In this document: piece after piece, positions 26,283 to 33,878 of the stretch
Position numbering within the stretch: the stretch's first letter is position 1
How the letters are laid out: each line of letters begins with the position of its first letter
Source: Marinomonas sp. CT5
GTDB taxonomy: Bacteria > Pseudomonadota > Gammaproteobacteria > Pseudomonadales > Marinomonadaceae
Direction: 5' to 3'
NCBI RefSeq assembly: GCF_018336975.1
Contig: NZ_CP025572.1
Location: 2,304,055 to 2,368,054, forward strand
Length of the DNA stretch: 64,000 bases
Translations under genes and position numbers: made by a program
The notes under the pieces: generated by a model
Told to the model about the DNA's origin: nothing
The model's database searches: none
What the model saw: only the letters and a program-made list of their open reading frames with translations

Positions 26283-28184
26283 TTATTCCCAAGTCGCGTC
26301 CTTTTCCGATAATTCAAAATGAATGTCACGACCATCTGAGCACATTTGCATCACTTTGGCTGGCGATCCATCACTGTTAAATGTGACTAATCCAATGCCT
26401 GACTGATTGAGCAGTCTCTTTCCATGTGCCGCCTTATCCGGTTTATGGGGGGTGACTTTCATGCTACGGCGTCTAGTGAAAAGGTTTAATGGCGACTTAG
26501 GTGAGTATAACCAGCGGTTTAGACGATCGAAAATATCGAGTAGTCGTTTGGGAAATTCGTTTTTAACACCGCTGCTGGTAATTTGCCATATGTCTGAATA
26601 CTGTTGTTCACTTCTCAATTGGATATCATAAACGAACGAATAATGAACATCGCCAGACAGTATCACAAAATTTTTCGGTGTTTTGTTGTGTTTAAACATA
26701 TTCATCAAAGCGTGGGCGGCGCCAGGGTGGGCCATCCAGTTTTCGGCATCCACCATCAGGGGTTGGCCAAACCAGGTAAATACCCGCTGAATACTTTCTA
26801 TCAGCTTGACGCCAAATATCGGTGCGGCTGACACCATGATAACGGAATCAAGTCCTTTTAATTGTTGCTGAAGATCCGTTAGGGATTCCCAGTCCATTAA
26901 TCCTGAAGGTTTTGCTGTGGATTTTTCTGAGCGCCAACGTTGTGTTCGGGTGTCCAGAACAACCAGAGGAGGCGAGGTGTTCCAGGTGTAATTCCAATTT
27001 GATAATCGAACGAGTTTATAAAGATATTCATCATGTTTTGATGTGCCTGGTGTAAGTAAAACTTCTTGTGCTTCGTCGAGTAGTTCTGGGGCAAATGAAT
27101 CAGGGGAATTCCCCCAACCTTGGCAGAGTAAATATCCTAGTAGCGCATTGCCAATGATACGTGATGAAAAAGAATGGTTGTATGCGGTTTGTTCCCATGC
27201 CGCTGTAAGGTTCCAATCATCAGTAATGTCATGATCATCAAAAATCATTGCAGTCGGAATATGGGCGAGTGCTCGACGTACCTTGGATAAGCCCTCGGCA
27301 AATTCTTGTATGATAGGGGCTTGTTGCTTATAAGTTTGCGCATGATCATCAGATAACCCAGAAGGTGGTTTAGACATATCGTTACTTTTGAATACGAGAT
27401 TCCAACCAACGGGCGACCAAACCAGAGCATACATTGCAAGGATTTCAGCTAGTGAAATTAAATGGTTTTGTGCGGTATCTGTTGTGAATACAGGCTTTTT
27501 CACACCACCAAAGATTTGATCAATCATTGTTACGCTGGCTTTGTTATCTGGCAGCAACTCTTCGCGAGCATAATAGTAAGCCGTTTCTTTATGGAGCTTG
27601 TGTGCGCTCTCAACTTCTATACAAGGCAGTTTCTCATTGGGTAATCCAAGATGAGGTATGAGTTGATGAATGGCCCATAGCATTGGAGCGGCTACATCAT
27701 CTGCATAGATTTGATCACCACTCATGATCAATACACTTGGCCATTTTTCTAGAGGTGTCTTTTGCAATAATTCATCGACTCTCAAAAGACCGTCTTTGCT
27801 AGGGTGATGTGGTTTGCGACATGAGCCATGTAGGATGTTTTTTAGAGTTGGCTCAAGGATAAAGAAGGGTAAAGAATGATCTGGATAAACAAGGTCTTCG
27901 GCCCACTGAGTCCAATCAATCCCATTAAGACGTAAGTCATAATGAATGGCTTGACTGGTTGGTAAAGTGTCATTTAGCTCAATATCTAAAAGCTGTATGA
28001 ACAGTTTGTCACCAGCTTTCAATTCCGTGTGGTATTTGCTTATTTGTTCGCTATCAAGCGTGATCAGCTCTGCTTTGTCCTGATAGAGAGTTAATTCTAT
28101 TTCTACAGACTCAGCAGTCATCAACCAAAACGTTAGCCGGTCAGTCGTCATCCTTCTTAATAGCGGGCCAGCTAATACCAGCAT
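26283..28184 (-). CDS. PhoD-like (alkaline phosphatase D family) metallophosphoesterase
   Basis: This 633-residue protein has an N-terminal beta-rich domain (about 1-105). A metallophosphatase core follows with SGDQIYADD (about 155-163), FDDHDITDDWN (about 315-325) and LSGDVHYSF (about 520-528), which provide the metal ligands. The LHGSCRKPHHP segment (about 118-128) is typical of the cytoplasmic PhoD-like subgroup. Classical PhoD enzymes carry a Tat signal; none is seen here, so the protein probably acts in the cytoplasm on an unknown phosphodiester. I prefer the ATG at 28184, which follows GAGGAAA, to a GTG four codons upstream. It is convergent with tRNA-Ser. Confidence 0.85.
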   Translation of the reverse strand: MLVLAGPLLRRMTTDRLTFWLMTAESVEIELTLYQDKAELITLDSEQISKYHTELKAGDKLFIQLLDIELNDTLPTSQAIHYDLRLNGIDWTQWAEDLVYPDHSLPFFILEPTLKNILHGSCRKPHHPSKDGLLRVDELLQKTPLEKWPSVLIMSGDQIYADDVAAPMLWAIHQLIPHLGLPNEKLPCIEVESAHKLHKETAYYYAREELLPDNKASVTMIDQIFGGVKKPVFTTDTAQNHLISLAEILAMYALVWSPVGWNLVFKSNDMSKPPSGLSDDHAQTYKQQAPIIQEFAEGLSKVRRALAHIPTAMIFDDHDITDDWNLTAAWEQTAYNHSFSSRIIGNALLGYLLCQGWGNSPDSFAPELLDEAQEVLLTPGTSKHDEYLYKLVRLSNWNYTWNTSPPLVVLDTRTQRWRSEKSTAKPSGLMDWESLTDLQQQLKGLDSVIMVSAAPIFGVKLIESIQRVFTWFGQPLMVDAENWMAHPGAAHALMNMFKHNKTPKNFVILSGDVHYSFVYDIQLRSEQQYSDIWQITSSGVKNEFPKRLLDIFDRLNRWLYSPKSPLNLFTRRRSMKVTPHKPDKAAHGKRLLNQSGIGLVTFNSDGSPAKVMQMCSDGRDIHFELSEKDATWE

Positions 28185-28239
28185 AAATTTCCTCACATCA
28201 ACTTGTTGAATGGATTCCTTTATTCAACAAGTTAATAGG

Positions 28240-28647
28240 TCAGGATGCAACCAAGTGATCAACAATATACTTTCCTTCCTTCGTGGTTGATGTGACAGTC
28301 ATTTTTGCGCTCAGTATTAATTGCATACCGTCAGTTTTGTATATATTTTGAATAAAATTGAGTTTTAATCTAGACACTCGTTCTACTCTCGATTCAATAT
28401 GGAACGCGTCACCGCTGGCCAAAGAGCGTTTGTATTCAATTTCCGCTTTTACCAGTACAAGATAAATGCCTTTTTTAGTGATTTCGTCAAAGTCTAGACC
28501 ACTAGACTTTAGAAACTGGTGTCTAGCGTGCTCAAGATAATTTTGATAAACGGCATTATTGACAATACCTTGCATATCACATTCATAGTCACGTACTTCA
28601 AAATAAGTGCTTTTTACATTGCTTGTATCGTCTTGTGGGTCTATCAC
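28240..28647 (-). CDS. Acyl-CoA thioesterase (4HBT hot-dog fold, YbgC/FadM-like)
   Basis: This 135-residue single hot-dog-domain protein has VRDYECDMQGIVNNAVYQNY (about 18-37) covering the active-site loop. The aspartate matches the catalytic Asp of the 4-hydroxybenzoyl-CoA thioesterase/YbgC class, while the downstream His of YbgC is Asn here. IEYKRSLASGDAF is the second conserved strand. It probably hydrolyses acyl-CoA esters. Translation appears to start at GTG after AAGG. It could stand in for YbgC, which is absent from the tol cluster in this window, but this is speculative. Confidence 0.82.
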   Translation of the reverse strand: MIDPQDDTSNVKSTYFEVRDYECDMQGIVNNAVYQNYLEHARHQFLKSSGLDFDEITKKGIYLVLVKAEIEYKRSLASGDAFHIESRVERVSRLKLNFIQNIYKTDGMQLILSAKMTVTSTTKEGKYIVDHLVAS

Positions 28648-28671
28648 TATTTAACCTTAAATCTTAATGGT

Positions 28672-29682
28672 TTATTGATGGTGTGCAATTTGATTTTTGC
28701 CGGATCGCTTCGCGTATAATAAGTAATGGTTCGCTCTTTCAACCAATTCATTAGGACTTTCATCACCAAGCAGAGTTGCTATACCGATCGAAACGGTCAC
28801 CTGTCTTAATAAGACTTTAGTATTTTTATAGCGAATCTTCTGAATCGAAACCTGATTAAGTAAATATTCCGCTAATTCAGAAGCTTGACTTAATTCTGTT
28901 TGATTTAACAAAATAGCAAATCGTCCACCATTAAGCCGCGCAATAAATCCATTCTTGGGTAACAATTCCACTAATAGCTTGGCTATATATCGTATTAAAG
29001 AAGTGCCTGCTTTATTGCCATATTCCTTATTAATTTCACCCAAGCTATCAATATCAACGAGTAACAAACTTAGGTCATCTTCTGCATAGGGAACTAAGGA
29101 AAACAGCTGCTTTTCAAAACCTTTTTCATTAGCAAGAAAAGTTATGGGATCTAGTTCAATATTTTTTTTCATCTCGGACAATTCTTCGCGTAATGCGGCT
29201 AGCTCTGTCTGGGCAGCTATTAATGATTGTCCAAAATTATCAATAGCTTGCTTCGCCTTTATAGATCCATGTTCAAGCAATAACGCTATCTGTTCTATTT
29301 TGCTTATTTCGGTTGTATCTTTTAGGGCTTTGCGTGTTTTTTGTAATGTAGAATTGAATGTCATTAATTCATCAGAGAGAGCAGATGTATCTTTTTCTAA
29401 ATCATCAGTTAAGTCTACTAACACTGGGCTCTGACGATGAGCAGAGCGAAATTCTTCAGGGATTAAGAATTCATTGAAAAGATCTTCAGAAACAAAAGTC
29501 GGTAAACTGCCAAATCGGCGTAGCGCTCGGTCAACTATTTGGTTGAGCTTAGGGCTCCTATTGGAAGCATATTCGTACCATATCCCATAATTATACGGTG
29601 TTGGTGGGATATTCAGTTTCATCATAAGCGGAACCGCTGAGCGCATCAGTTTATTCGCTTGTTTTATATTCTGTTGGAACAT
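28672..29682 (-). CDS. GGDEF-domain protein with degenerate active site
   Basis: This 336-residue protein has an N-terminal helical sensor-like region (about 1-170, no membrane segment; YNYGIWYEY near 30-38) and a C-terminal GGDEF-type domain (about 178-336) starting at LDPITFLANEKGF. The signature loop reads NGGRF (residues 251-255, bases 28918-28932) in place of GG(D/E)EF, so the catalytic acid is lost. Other parts (VDIDSLGEINKEYG, VTVSIGIA) are kept. It is therefore more likely a GTP- or c-di-GMP-binding or scaffold protein than an active cyclase. The ATG follows AGAGG; a GTG six codons earlier (29700) is the alternative. Confidence 0.85.
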   Translation of the reverse strand: MFQQNIKQANKLMRSAVPLMMKLNIPPTPYNYGIWYEYASNRSPKLNQIVDRALRRFGSLPTFVSEDLFNEFLIPEEFRSAHRQSPVLVDLTDDLEKDTSALSDELMTFNSTLQKTRKALKDTTEISKIEQIALLLEHGSIKAKQAIDNFGQSLIAAQTELAALREELSEMKKNIELDPITFLANEKGFEKQLFSLVPYAEDDLSLLLVDIDSLGEINKEYGNKAGTSLIRYIAKLLVELLPKNGFIARLNGGRFAILLNQTELSQASELAEYLLNQVSIQKIRYKNTKVLLRQVTVSIGIATLLGDESPNELVERANHYLLYAKRSGKNQIAHHQ

Positions 29683-29851
29683 CGGAACCTCTGCTGTCAC
29701 GGTTTATCATTTAAAAATCCCTGTTTATTAAATGGTAGATTTTAAAAAGAAGCTTTATAGGCTTGGTAACATTAGACTGTGGTTCTAGAACGAGTTAATG
29801 GTGTTGTCTTTTTAAGGAATAAAATCATAGTAAATCTAAAAAATATATTGG

Positions 29852-30199
29852 CTATTGTCGACCTGTAAATTTGCTAGGAAATCCTTCTTTTTCAAGTAGC
29901 TCCTTTACTTTCTGCCTGTTATCACCCTGTATTTCAATTTGACCATCTTTAACAGAACCGCCTGTGCCGCATTGCGTTTTTAGTTTTTTACCTAAGTTTT
30001 TTAACATATCTTCTGCAAGAGGAAGTCCAGTAACAACGGTTACGCCCTTACCTTTACGTCCTTTGGTTTCTAAGGCAATAAGAACTTTTCCATTGCCGAC
30101 AATGCTTTCGTTCTTACACATGCAATCGGCAATAGGCTGTTCGCAATCTGAACAAAGTCGACCTTGATCGGTTGAGTAAACTAAATTTCGTTTTTTCAT
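29852..30199 (-). CDS. yciH: SUI1/eIF1-like translation factor YciH
   Basis: This 115-residue protein has a short N-terminal zinc-ribbon-like segment (CSDCEQPIADCMC, about 16-28) and a C-terminal SUI1 domain (about 38-112) with ETKGRKGKGVTVVTGL and KTQCGTGGSVKDG. In E. coli YciH helps proofread translation initiation under stress. Length matches the family (108 residues in E. coli). It stands alone between two intergenic gaps. Confidence 0.93.
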   Translation of the reverse strand: MKKRNLVYSTDQGRLCSDCEQPIADCMCKNESIVGNGKVLIALETKGRKGKGVTVVTGLPLAEDMLKNLGKKLKTQCGTGGSVKDGQIEIQGDNRQKVKELLEKEGFPSKFTGRQ

Positions 30200-30293
30200 A
30201 AACGGTTATGCCTCATGATATTTCTCGCAGCGAGTCATTTTAACACTTCCGCGGTGCTGATTCAGAAAAATTTTCTTCTGCATTTAATTTGTT

Positions 30294-30328
30294 TCTGCAC
30301 TAAGCTAATGATATTAGCTTAGTGCAGA
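30294..30328. repeat. Perfect 16-bp-arm hairpin upstream of the GNAT gene
   Basis: TCTGCACTAAGCTAAT (30294-30309) and ATTAGCTTAGTGCAGA (30313-30328) are exact reverse complements with a GAT loop. There is no T-run, so a terminator is unlikely. It lies 11 bases before the GNAT start and covers a possible GTG start at 30322. It could be a strong mRNA hairpin or an operator palindrome. Confidence 0.85.
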
Positions 30329-30339
30329 GTGTGTTTAGC

Positions 30340-30888
30340 ATGATTAGATCGCTTACAATCCGACAGGCCAAAGAAGATGATTTGAAAAGTATCTTACTTT
30401 TTGAATTTCGTAATAAAGGCTGGTTCTCCGAATTCCTACCTCAACAGACACTTTATAAGCAAACAGAGGTGTATTTTAAGCGCTTACTGAGAAGTAAATT
30501 CAAACACATGCAATACTTGGTATATTTGCCAAATAATATTTTAATCGGTCGCTTCAGTGCTCAATTGCTTGATAACAATGCTGCTTCTTTAGAGGTGTCT
30601 TATCGAGTAGCTAAAAACTTTGTTAATCAGGGAATTGCTAGATTTGTGTTACGACGACTTTTACTGATTTGGGCAAGTTTTGGAGTTAAAGAAGTCTATG
30701 CAAATGTAGCGGAGCACAATAGGGCCTCTATTAAAGTACTATTGTCATGTGGCTTTGAAATAGAGGAAATACAAAAGGATGCAATCAAGTTAGGCAATGT
30801 GATTCATGATAGCTTACTCTTTCGCTGGTCTATTACCGAGGGAACTTTTTATAAAGTTATGAGACACGATAAGATGCCAACTTGTTAA
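30340..30888 (+). CDS. GNAT-family N-acetyltransferase (RimJ/RimL-like)
   Basis: This 182-residue protein has the GNAT fold: LTIRQAKEDDLKSIL (about 4-18), VSYRVAKNFVNQGIARFVLRRLL (about 87-109) with the acetyl-CoA-binding V-x-x-x-x-x-Q-G-x-A pattern, and EVYANVAEHNRASIKVLLSCGFE (about 120-142), typical of RimJ/RimL-like enzymes. The acceptor is unknown. The ATG at 30340 is preferred to the GTG at 30322, though neither has a strong ribosome site. The last 32 bases overlap the convergent truC gene. Confidence 0.85.
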   Translation: MIRSLTIRQAKEDDLKSILLFEFRNKGWFSEFLPQQTLYKQTEVYFKRLLRSKFKHMQYLVYLPNNILIGRFSAQLLDNNAASLEVSYRVAKNFVNQGIARFVLRRLLLIWASFGVKEVYANVAEHNRASIKVLLSCGFEIEEIQKDAIKLGNVIHDSLLFRWSITEGTFYKVMRHDKMPTC

Positions 30889-31585
30889 GCATATTCATCA
30901 TTTTGTCGTTAAAATTAGCATGCAAAGCAATTACTTGATTAGTTATTGGGTGGTTAAACTTAAGGCTTGAAGCATGCAACATTAGCCTGAACTCTTCCGG
31001 CCATACTTCTTTCAAAGCTTTATTTATATGGCGACAACCATAGCAAGTATCCCCCACTAAAGGGTTAAGTAGATGCTTAAAATGGCGGCGAATCTGATGT
31101 TTCCTACCTTGTTTGGGAATGACCTCCACCCAACTTAAACGCATACTATCGTATCGGCTAACAGGTATAGGGAGGAGAAATTGATCTAATCTTTTAAAAT
31201 GTGTTTCTGCCTCTTTTTCTGTACCTTCTATTTTAAATCGAGATCGTCCTTTTTGTTCATTTAATTTAGCCAGAGGATAGTCGATAACACCGGACTCATT
31301 GCAGTAACCACGAACTAAACAATGATAGGTTTTTTGTGTTTGAGATTCAGAGAACTGAGTCGAAAGTTTTCGGGCAACGTCAGGGCTAAATGCCATAACT
31401 AATACACCAGAGGTTCCGCGATCAAGACGATGAACAGGGAAGACCCATTTTCCTGTTTGATCCCGTAATCTTTGTACCACAGCATCTTCTTCATCCTTGG
31501 CTAAGTGAGTACGGTGTACAAGTAGGCCAGCCGGTTTATTAACGGCAACGAGATCGTCATCTTGAAAGAGTATTTCCAATATCAT
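30857..31585 (-). CDS. truC: tRNA pseudouridine(65) synthase TruC
   Basis: This 242-residue RluA-type pseudouridine synthase has catalytic Asp in VHRLDRGTSGVLV (about 52-64). Other family blocks are LFQDDDLVAVNKPAGLLVH (about 6-24) and the GRKHQIRRHFKHL segment (about 155-167). The short length and lack of an S4 domain fit TruC, which modifies U65 of tRNA-Ile and tRNA-Asp. It is the last gene of a minus-strand run with tesA and the 2-hydroxyacid dehydrogenase; its ATG overlaps the dehydrogenase stop by 4 bases (ATGA). Confidence 0.93.
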   Translation of the reverse strand: MILEILFQDDDLVAVNKPAGLLVHRTHLAKDEEDAVVQRLRDQTGKWVFPVHRLDRGTSGVLVMAFSPDVARKLSTQFSESQTQKTYHCLVRGYCNESGVIDYPLAKLNEQKGRSRFKIEGTEKEAETHFKRLDQFLLPIPVSRYDSMRLSWVEVIPKQGRKHQIRRHFKHLLNPLVGDTCYGCRHINKALKEVWPEEFRLMLHASSLKFNHPITNQVIALHANFNDKMMNMLNKLASYRVS

Positions 31586-32520
31586 TCTATGGTTTCTATG
31601 TAAGAGGTAATTTTATCCATGGCCATATCGACTAAGGTCTGCATCGCCTCGTCACTTGCCCATGCAATATGAGGCGTCAGTAAAAAATTAGGATGATTTG
31701 TTAGTGCTTGGAGTGGATGATCTAATGGCATAGGTTCTTGGCTTGACACATCAAAAGCCGCACCTGCAATTATATTCTTATCAAACGCCCGTGCCAAAGC
31801 ATACTCATCTACGATGCCACCACGGCTAATGTTTAACAATAAGCAACTGGGTTTCATTAATGAAAACTCAGCATCACTGATTAAGTGTTTTGTTTCGGGC
31901 GTTAGAGGGCAATTAATACTGATTACATCGGCAACCCTTATTGCTTCTTCAAATGGGATATAACCGTGTCTGTGAGTTAGTGCGCCTTTACGGTCTGCAA
32001 ATACGACATGCATTCCAAAAGCTAGGGCAATAGCTGCGATTTTCTTACCCAATGTTCCATTGCCAATGATGGCCATCGTTGACCCAGACAAATCTTTAAT
32101 CGGAAAATCAACAAAGCAAAAATACTCAGATTCCGACCATTGCCCCGCTTTTACGGCATCGAGATAACAAGTAAGGTTTCTTCTTAAAGCCAAGAGCATA
32201 GCAAAAGTATGCTCAGGAACGCTGATGGTTGAATAGTCGGCCACATTTTGAACGGTAATATTCTTGGCCTTGCACGCATCAAGATCAACGTTATTCATAC
32301 CCGTGGCCATTACTTGTATTAGCTCAAGGTTGTCTGCACTGCTTAGAGCTTGGGCATCTATAATGGCTTTATTAGTCAGTACAATGGTTGCGTCTTTAAT
32401 ACGCTCTGCAACCAATTCTATGGCGGAGTTTTCATATTCAACTACCTCTTTAATCTGTGAGGGGAGTTGAACCTTGATATGCTTTGGGAAGGATCCCCTG
32501 TCTAGAAAAACCGCTTTCAT
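31582..32520 (-). CDS. D-2-hydroxyacid dehydrogenase (glycerate/hydroxypyruvate type)
   Basis: This 312-residue NAD(P)-dependent oxidoreductase has the Rossmann motif IGNGTLGKKIAA (about 147-158). Catalytic residues lie in NISRGGIVDEYAL (Arg), SSQEPMPLDHPL (Glu) and TPHIAWASDEA (His). The overall sequence resembles glycerate dehydrogenase (HprA), which interconverts hydroxypyruvate and D-glycerate; other 2-keto acids are possible. The ATG at 32520 follows GAGGATGAG; a longer frame from 32553 overlaps the tesA end. It lies 13 bases after tesA and is coupled to truC. Confidence 0.87.
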   Translation of the reverse strand: MKAVFLDRGSFPKHIKVQLPSQIKEVVEYENSAIELVAERIKDATIVLTNKAIIDAQALSSADNLELIQVMATGMNNVDLDACKAKNITVQNVADYSTISVPEHTFAMLLALRRNLTCYLDAVKAGQWSESEYFCFVDFPIKDLSGSTMAIIGNGTLGKKIAAIALAFGMHVVFADRKGALTHRHGYIPFEEAIRVADVISINCPLTPETKHLISDAEFSLMKPSCLLLNISRGGIVDEYALARAFDKNIIAGAAFDVSSQEPMPLDHPLQALTNHPNFLLTPHIAWASDEAMQTLVDMAMDKITSYIETIE

Positions 32521-32533
32521 CTCATCCTCAACC

Positions 32534-33169
32534 TTATTCTTTGTTAGCGCCATCTAACAGTGGCAGTAGGTATGGCAGTACGTTTTTTAACACAATTGGT
32601 TGGCCTGCCTTGTTAGGGTGTAATCCATCATTTTGCATTAACTCTTTGTTCAGTGCTACATTTTCAAGCATGAATGGCAGGTACGCTAAGTTATATTTAT
32701 TGGCAATTTCTTCATATAGGCTAAAAAACATTTGTGTGTAGCGCTTTCCATAGTTTTGTGGGATCCGATTGCCAATTAGCAACACATCAGCGCCAGATTG
32801 TTGAGCTTGCTTAACCATCTTTTCTAAATTAATTGTGGTCTGATTCAGTGGGTAGCCTCGTAAAGCATCATTGGCACCAAGTTCTAACACTACCCAGTTT
32901 GGTTTATGTTTTTCTAATAAATCTGCAAAGCGTGAAAGGCCACCTTGGGTTGTTTCTCCGCTTACACTAGCATTAATGACCTTTAATTCAGGGTGAGATT
33001 GAGAAAGTTTATTTTCAAGTAAACTAACCCAGCCATCTTGTTGTCGTAAGTTATAGGCCGCACTTAAGCTGTCTCCCATAACGAGTAAAGTAGAAGCGGA
33101 TGAAAATGAACTAATAAGTAGCGTTGCTATGATTATCAGTAACTGAGCGAATTGTCTTTTTAAAAACAT
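32534..33169 (-). CDS. tesA: Acyl-CoA thioesterase I / lysophospholipase L1 (TesA)
   Basis: This 211-residue periplasmic SGNH hydrolase has a signal peptide at about 1-25 (LLIIIATLLISSFSSA). Block I GDSLSAAY follows with the nucleophilic Ser, block III is LGANDALRG and block V DGLHPN holds Asp and His. TesA hydrolyses acyl thioesters and lysophospholipids. The start at 33169 follows AAGGG. An upstream extension to 33394 would run through the divergent ybbA gene and has no signal peptide, so it is rejected. The divergent tesA/ybbA arrangement with only 25 bases between starts is also found in E. coli. Confidence 0.95.
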   Translation of the reverse strand: MFLKRQFAQLLIIIATLLISSFSSASTLLVMGDSLSAAYNLRQQDGWVSLLENKLSQSHPELKVINASVSGETTQGGLSRFADLLEKHKPNWVVLELGANDALRGYPLNQTTINLEKMVKQAQQSGADVLLIGNRIPQNYGKRYTQMFFSLYEEIANKYNLAYLPFMLENVALNKELMQNDGLHPNKAGQPIVLKNVLPYLLPLLDGANKE

Positions 33170-33194
33170 AAGAACCCTTTTAGAGTATATAAAT

Positions 33195-33878
33195 ATGGCT
33201 AGCAGTACTGCGATTAAAGTATCTAATTTAACCCATACAGTGGCTTCCAATACAGGTGATTTGACCATATTGAAAGGAATTAATATGGAAATCAAGGAAA
33301 GCGAGTCGGTCGCGATTGTTGGCTCGTCAGGCTCTGGAAAGTCAACTTTATTGGGCCTGTTAGCAGGCCTAGACGTCAATACATCAGGTGACATTTTCCT
33401 ATATGACGAAGCATTTTCCCAACAGTCAGAAGAGCAGAGAGCCTTGGCTCGTGGTCAATATGTGGGGTTTGTTTTCCAATCTTTTCATTTGCTACCCAGT
33501 TTACAAGCCATTGAAAATGTCATGTTGCCTGCCGAACTAAAAGGCGATAAAGAGGCGCGCGCCAAAGCAGAGTCTCTATTAGAGAAAGTCGGACTTTCTC
33601 ATCGTTTGACGCATTATCCAAACCAACTGTCAGGTGGTGAGCAGCAACGGGTGGCTATTGCTCGCGCCTTTGCTTCTAACCCTAAGATACTTTTTGCCGA
33701 TGAACCCACAGGCAATCTTGACGAAGAGAATGGCCGGCTTGTTATTAAATTATTGTTTGATCTTAACCAGTCCGAAGGTACGACATTAGTCATGGTGACT
33801 CACGACAATGAGCTAGCCAAGATGTGTGACCGTCAGTTGGTCATGTCTGCAGGTCAGCTAACGGAAAGATCCTTATGA
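33195..33878 (+). CDS. ybbA: ABC transporter ATP-binding protein YbbA
   Basis: This 227-residue ATPase of the MacB/LolD/FtsE type has Walker A GSSGSGKST (about 47-55), the Q-loop in GFVFQSFHLLPSL (about 93-105), signature LSGGEQQRVAIARAF (about 146-160) and Walker B ILFADEPTGNLD (about 166-177). It pairs with the downstream permease YbbP. These MacB-like transporters are mechanotransmission systems without classical transport, and the substrate of YbbAP is poorly defined. Its TGA overlaps the ybbP ATG (ATGA). Confidence 0.94.
   Translation: MASSTAIKVSNLTHTVASNTGDLTILKGINMEIKESESVAIVGSSGSGKSTLLGLLAGLDVNTSGDIFLYDEAFSQQSEEQRALARGQYVGFVFQSFHLLPSLQAIENVMLPAELKGDKEARAKAESLLEKVGLSHRLTHYPNQLSGGEQQRVAIARAFASNPKILFADEPTGNLDEENGRLVIKLLFDLNQSEGTTLVMVTHDNELAKMCDRQLVMSAGQLTERSL

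Noticed and set aside
26131..26322. Frame across tRNA-Ser and the terminator
   Set aside because: The region is a tRNA gene followed by a terminator hairpin.
32534..33394. Long version of the tesA frame starting at 33394
   Set aside because: The added 75 residues lie opposite ybbA coding sequence, and the signal peptide begins only at the ATG at 33169, which has a ribosome site.
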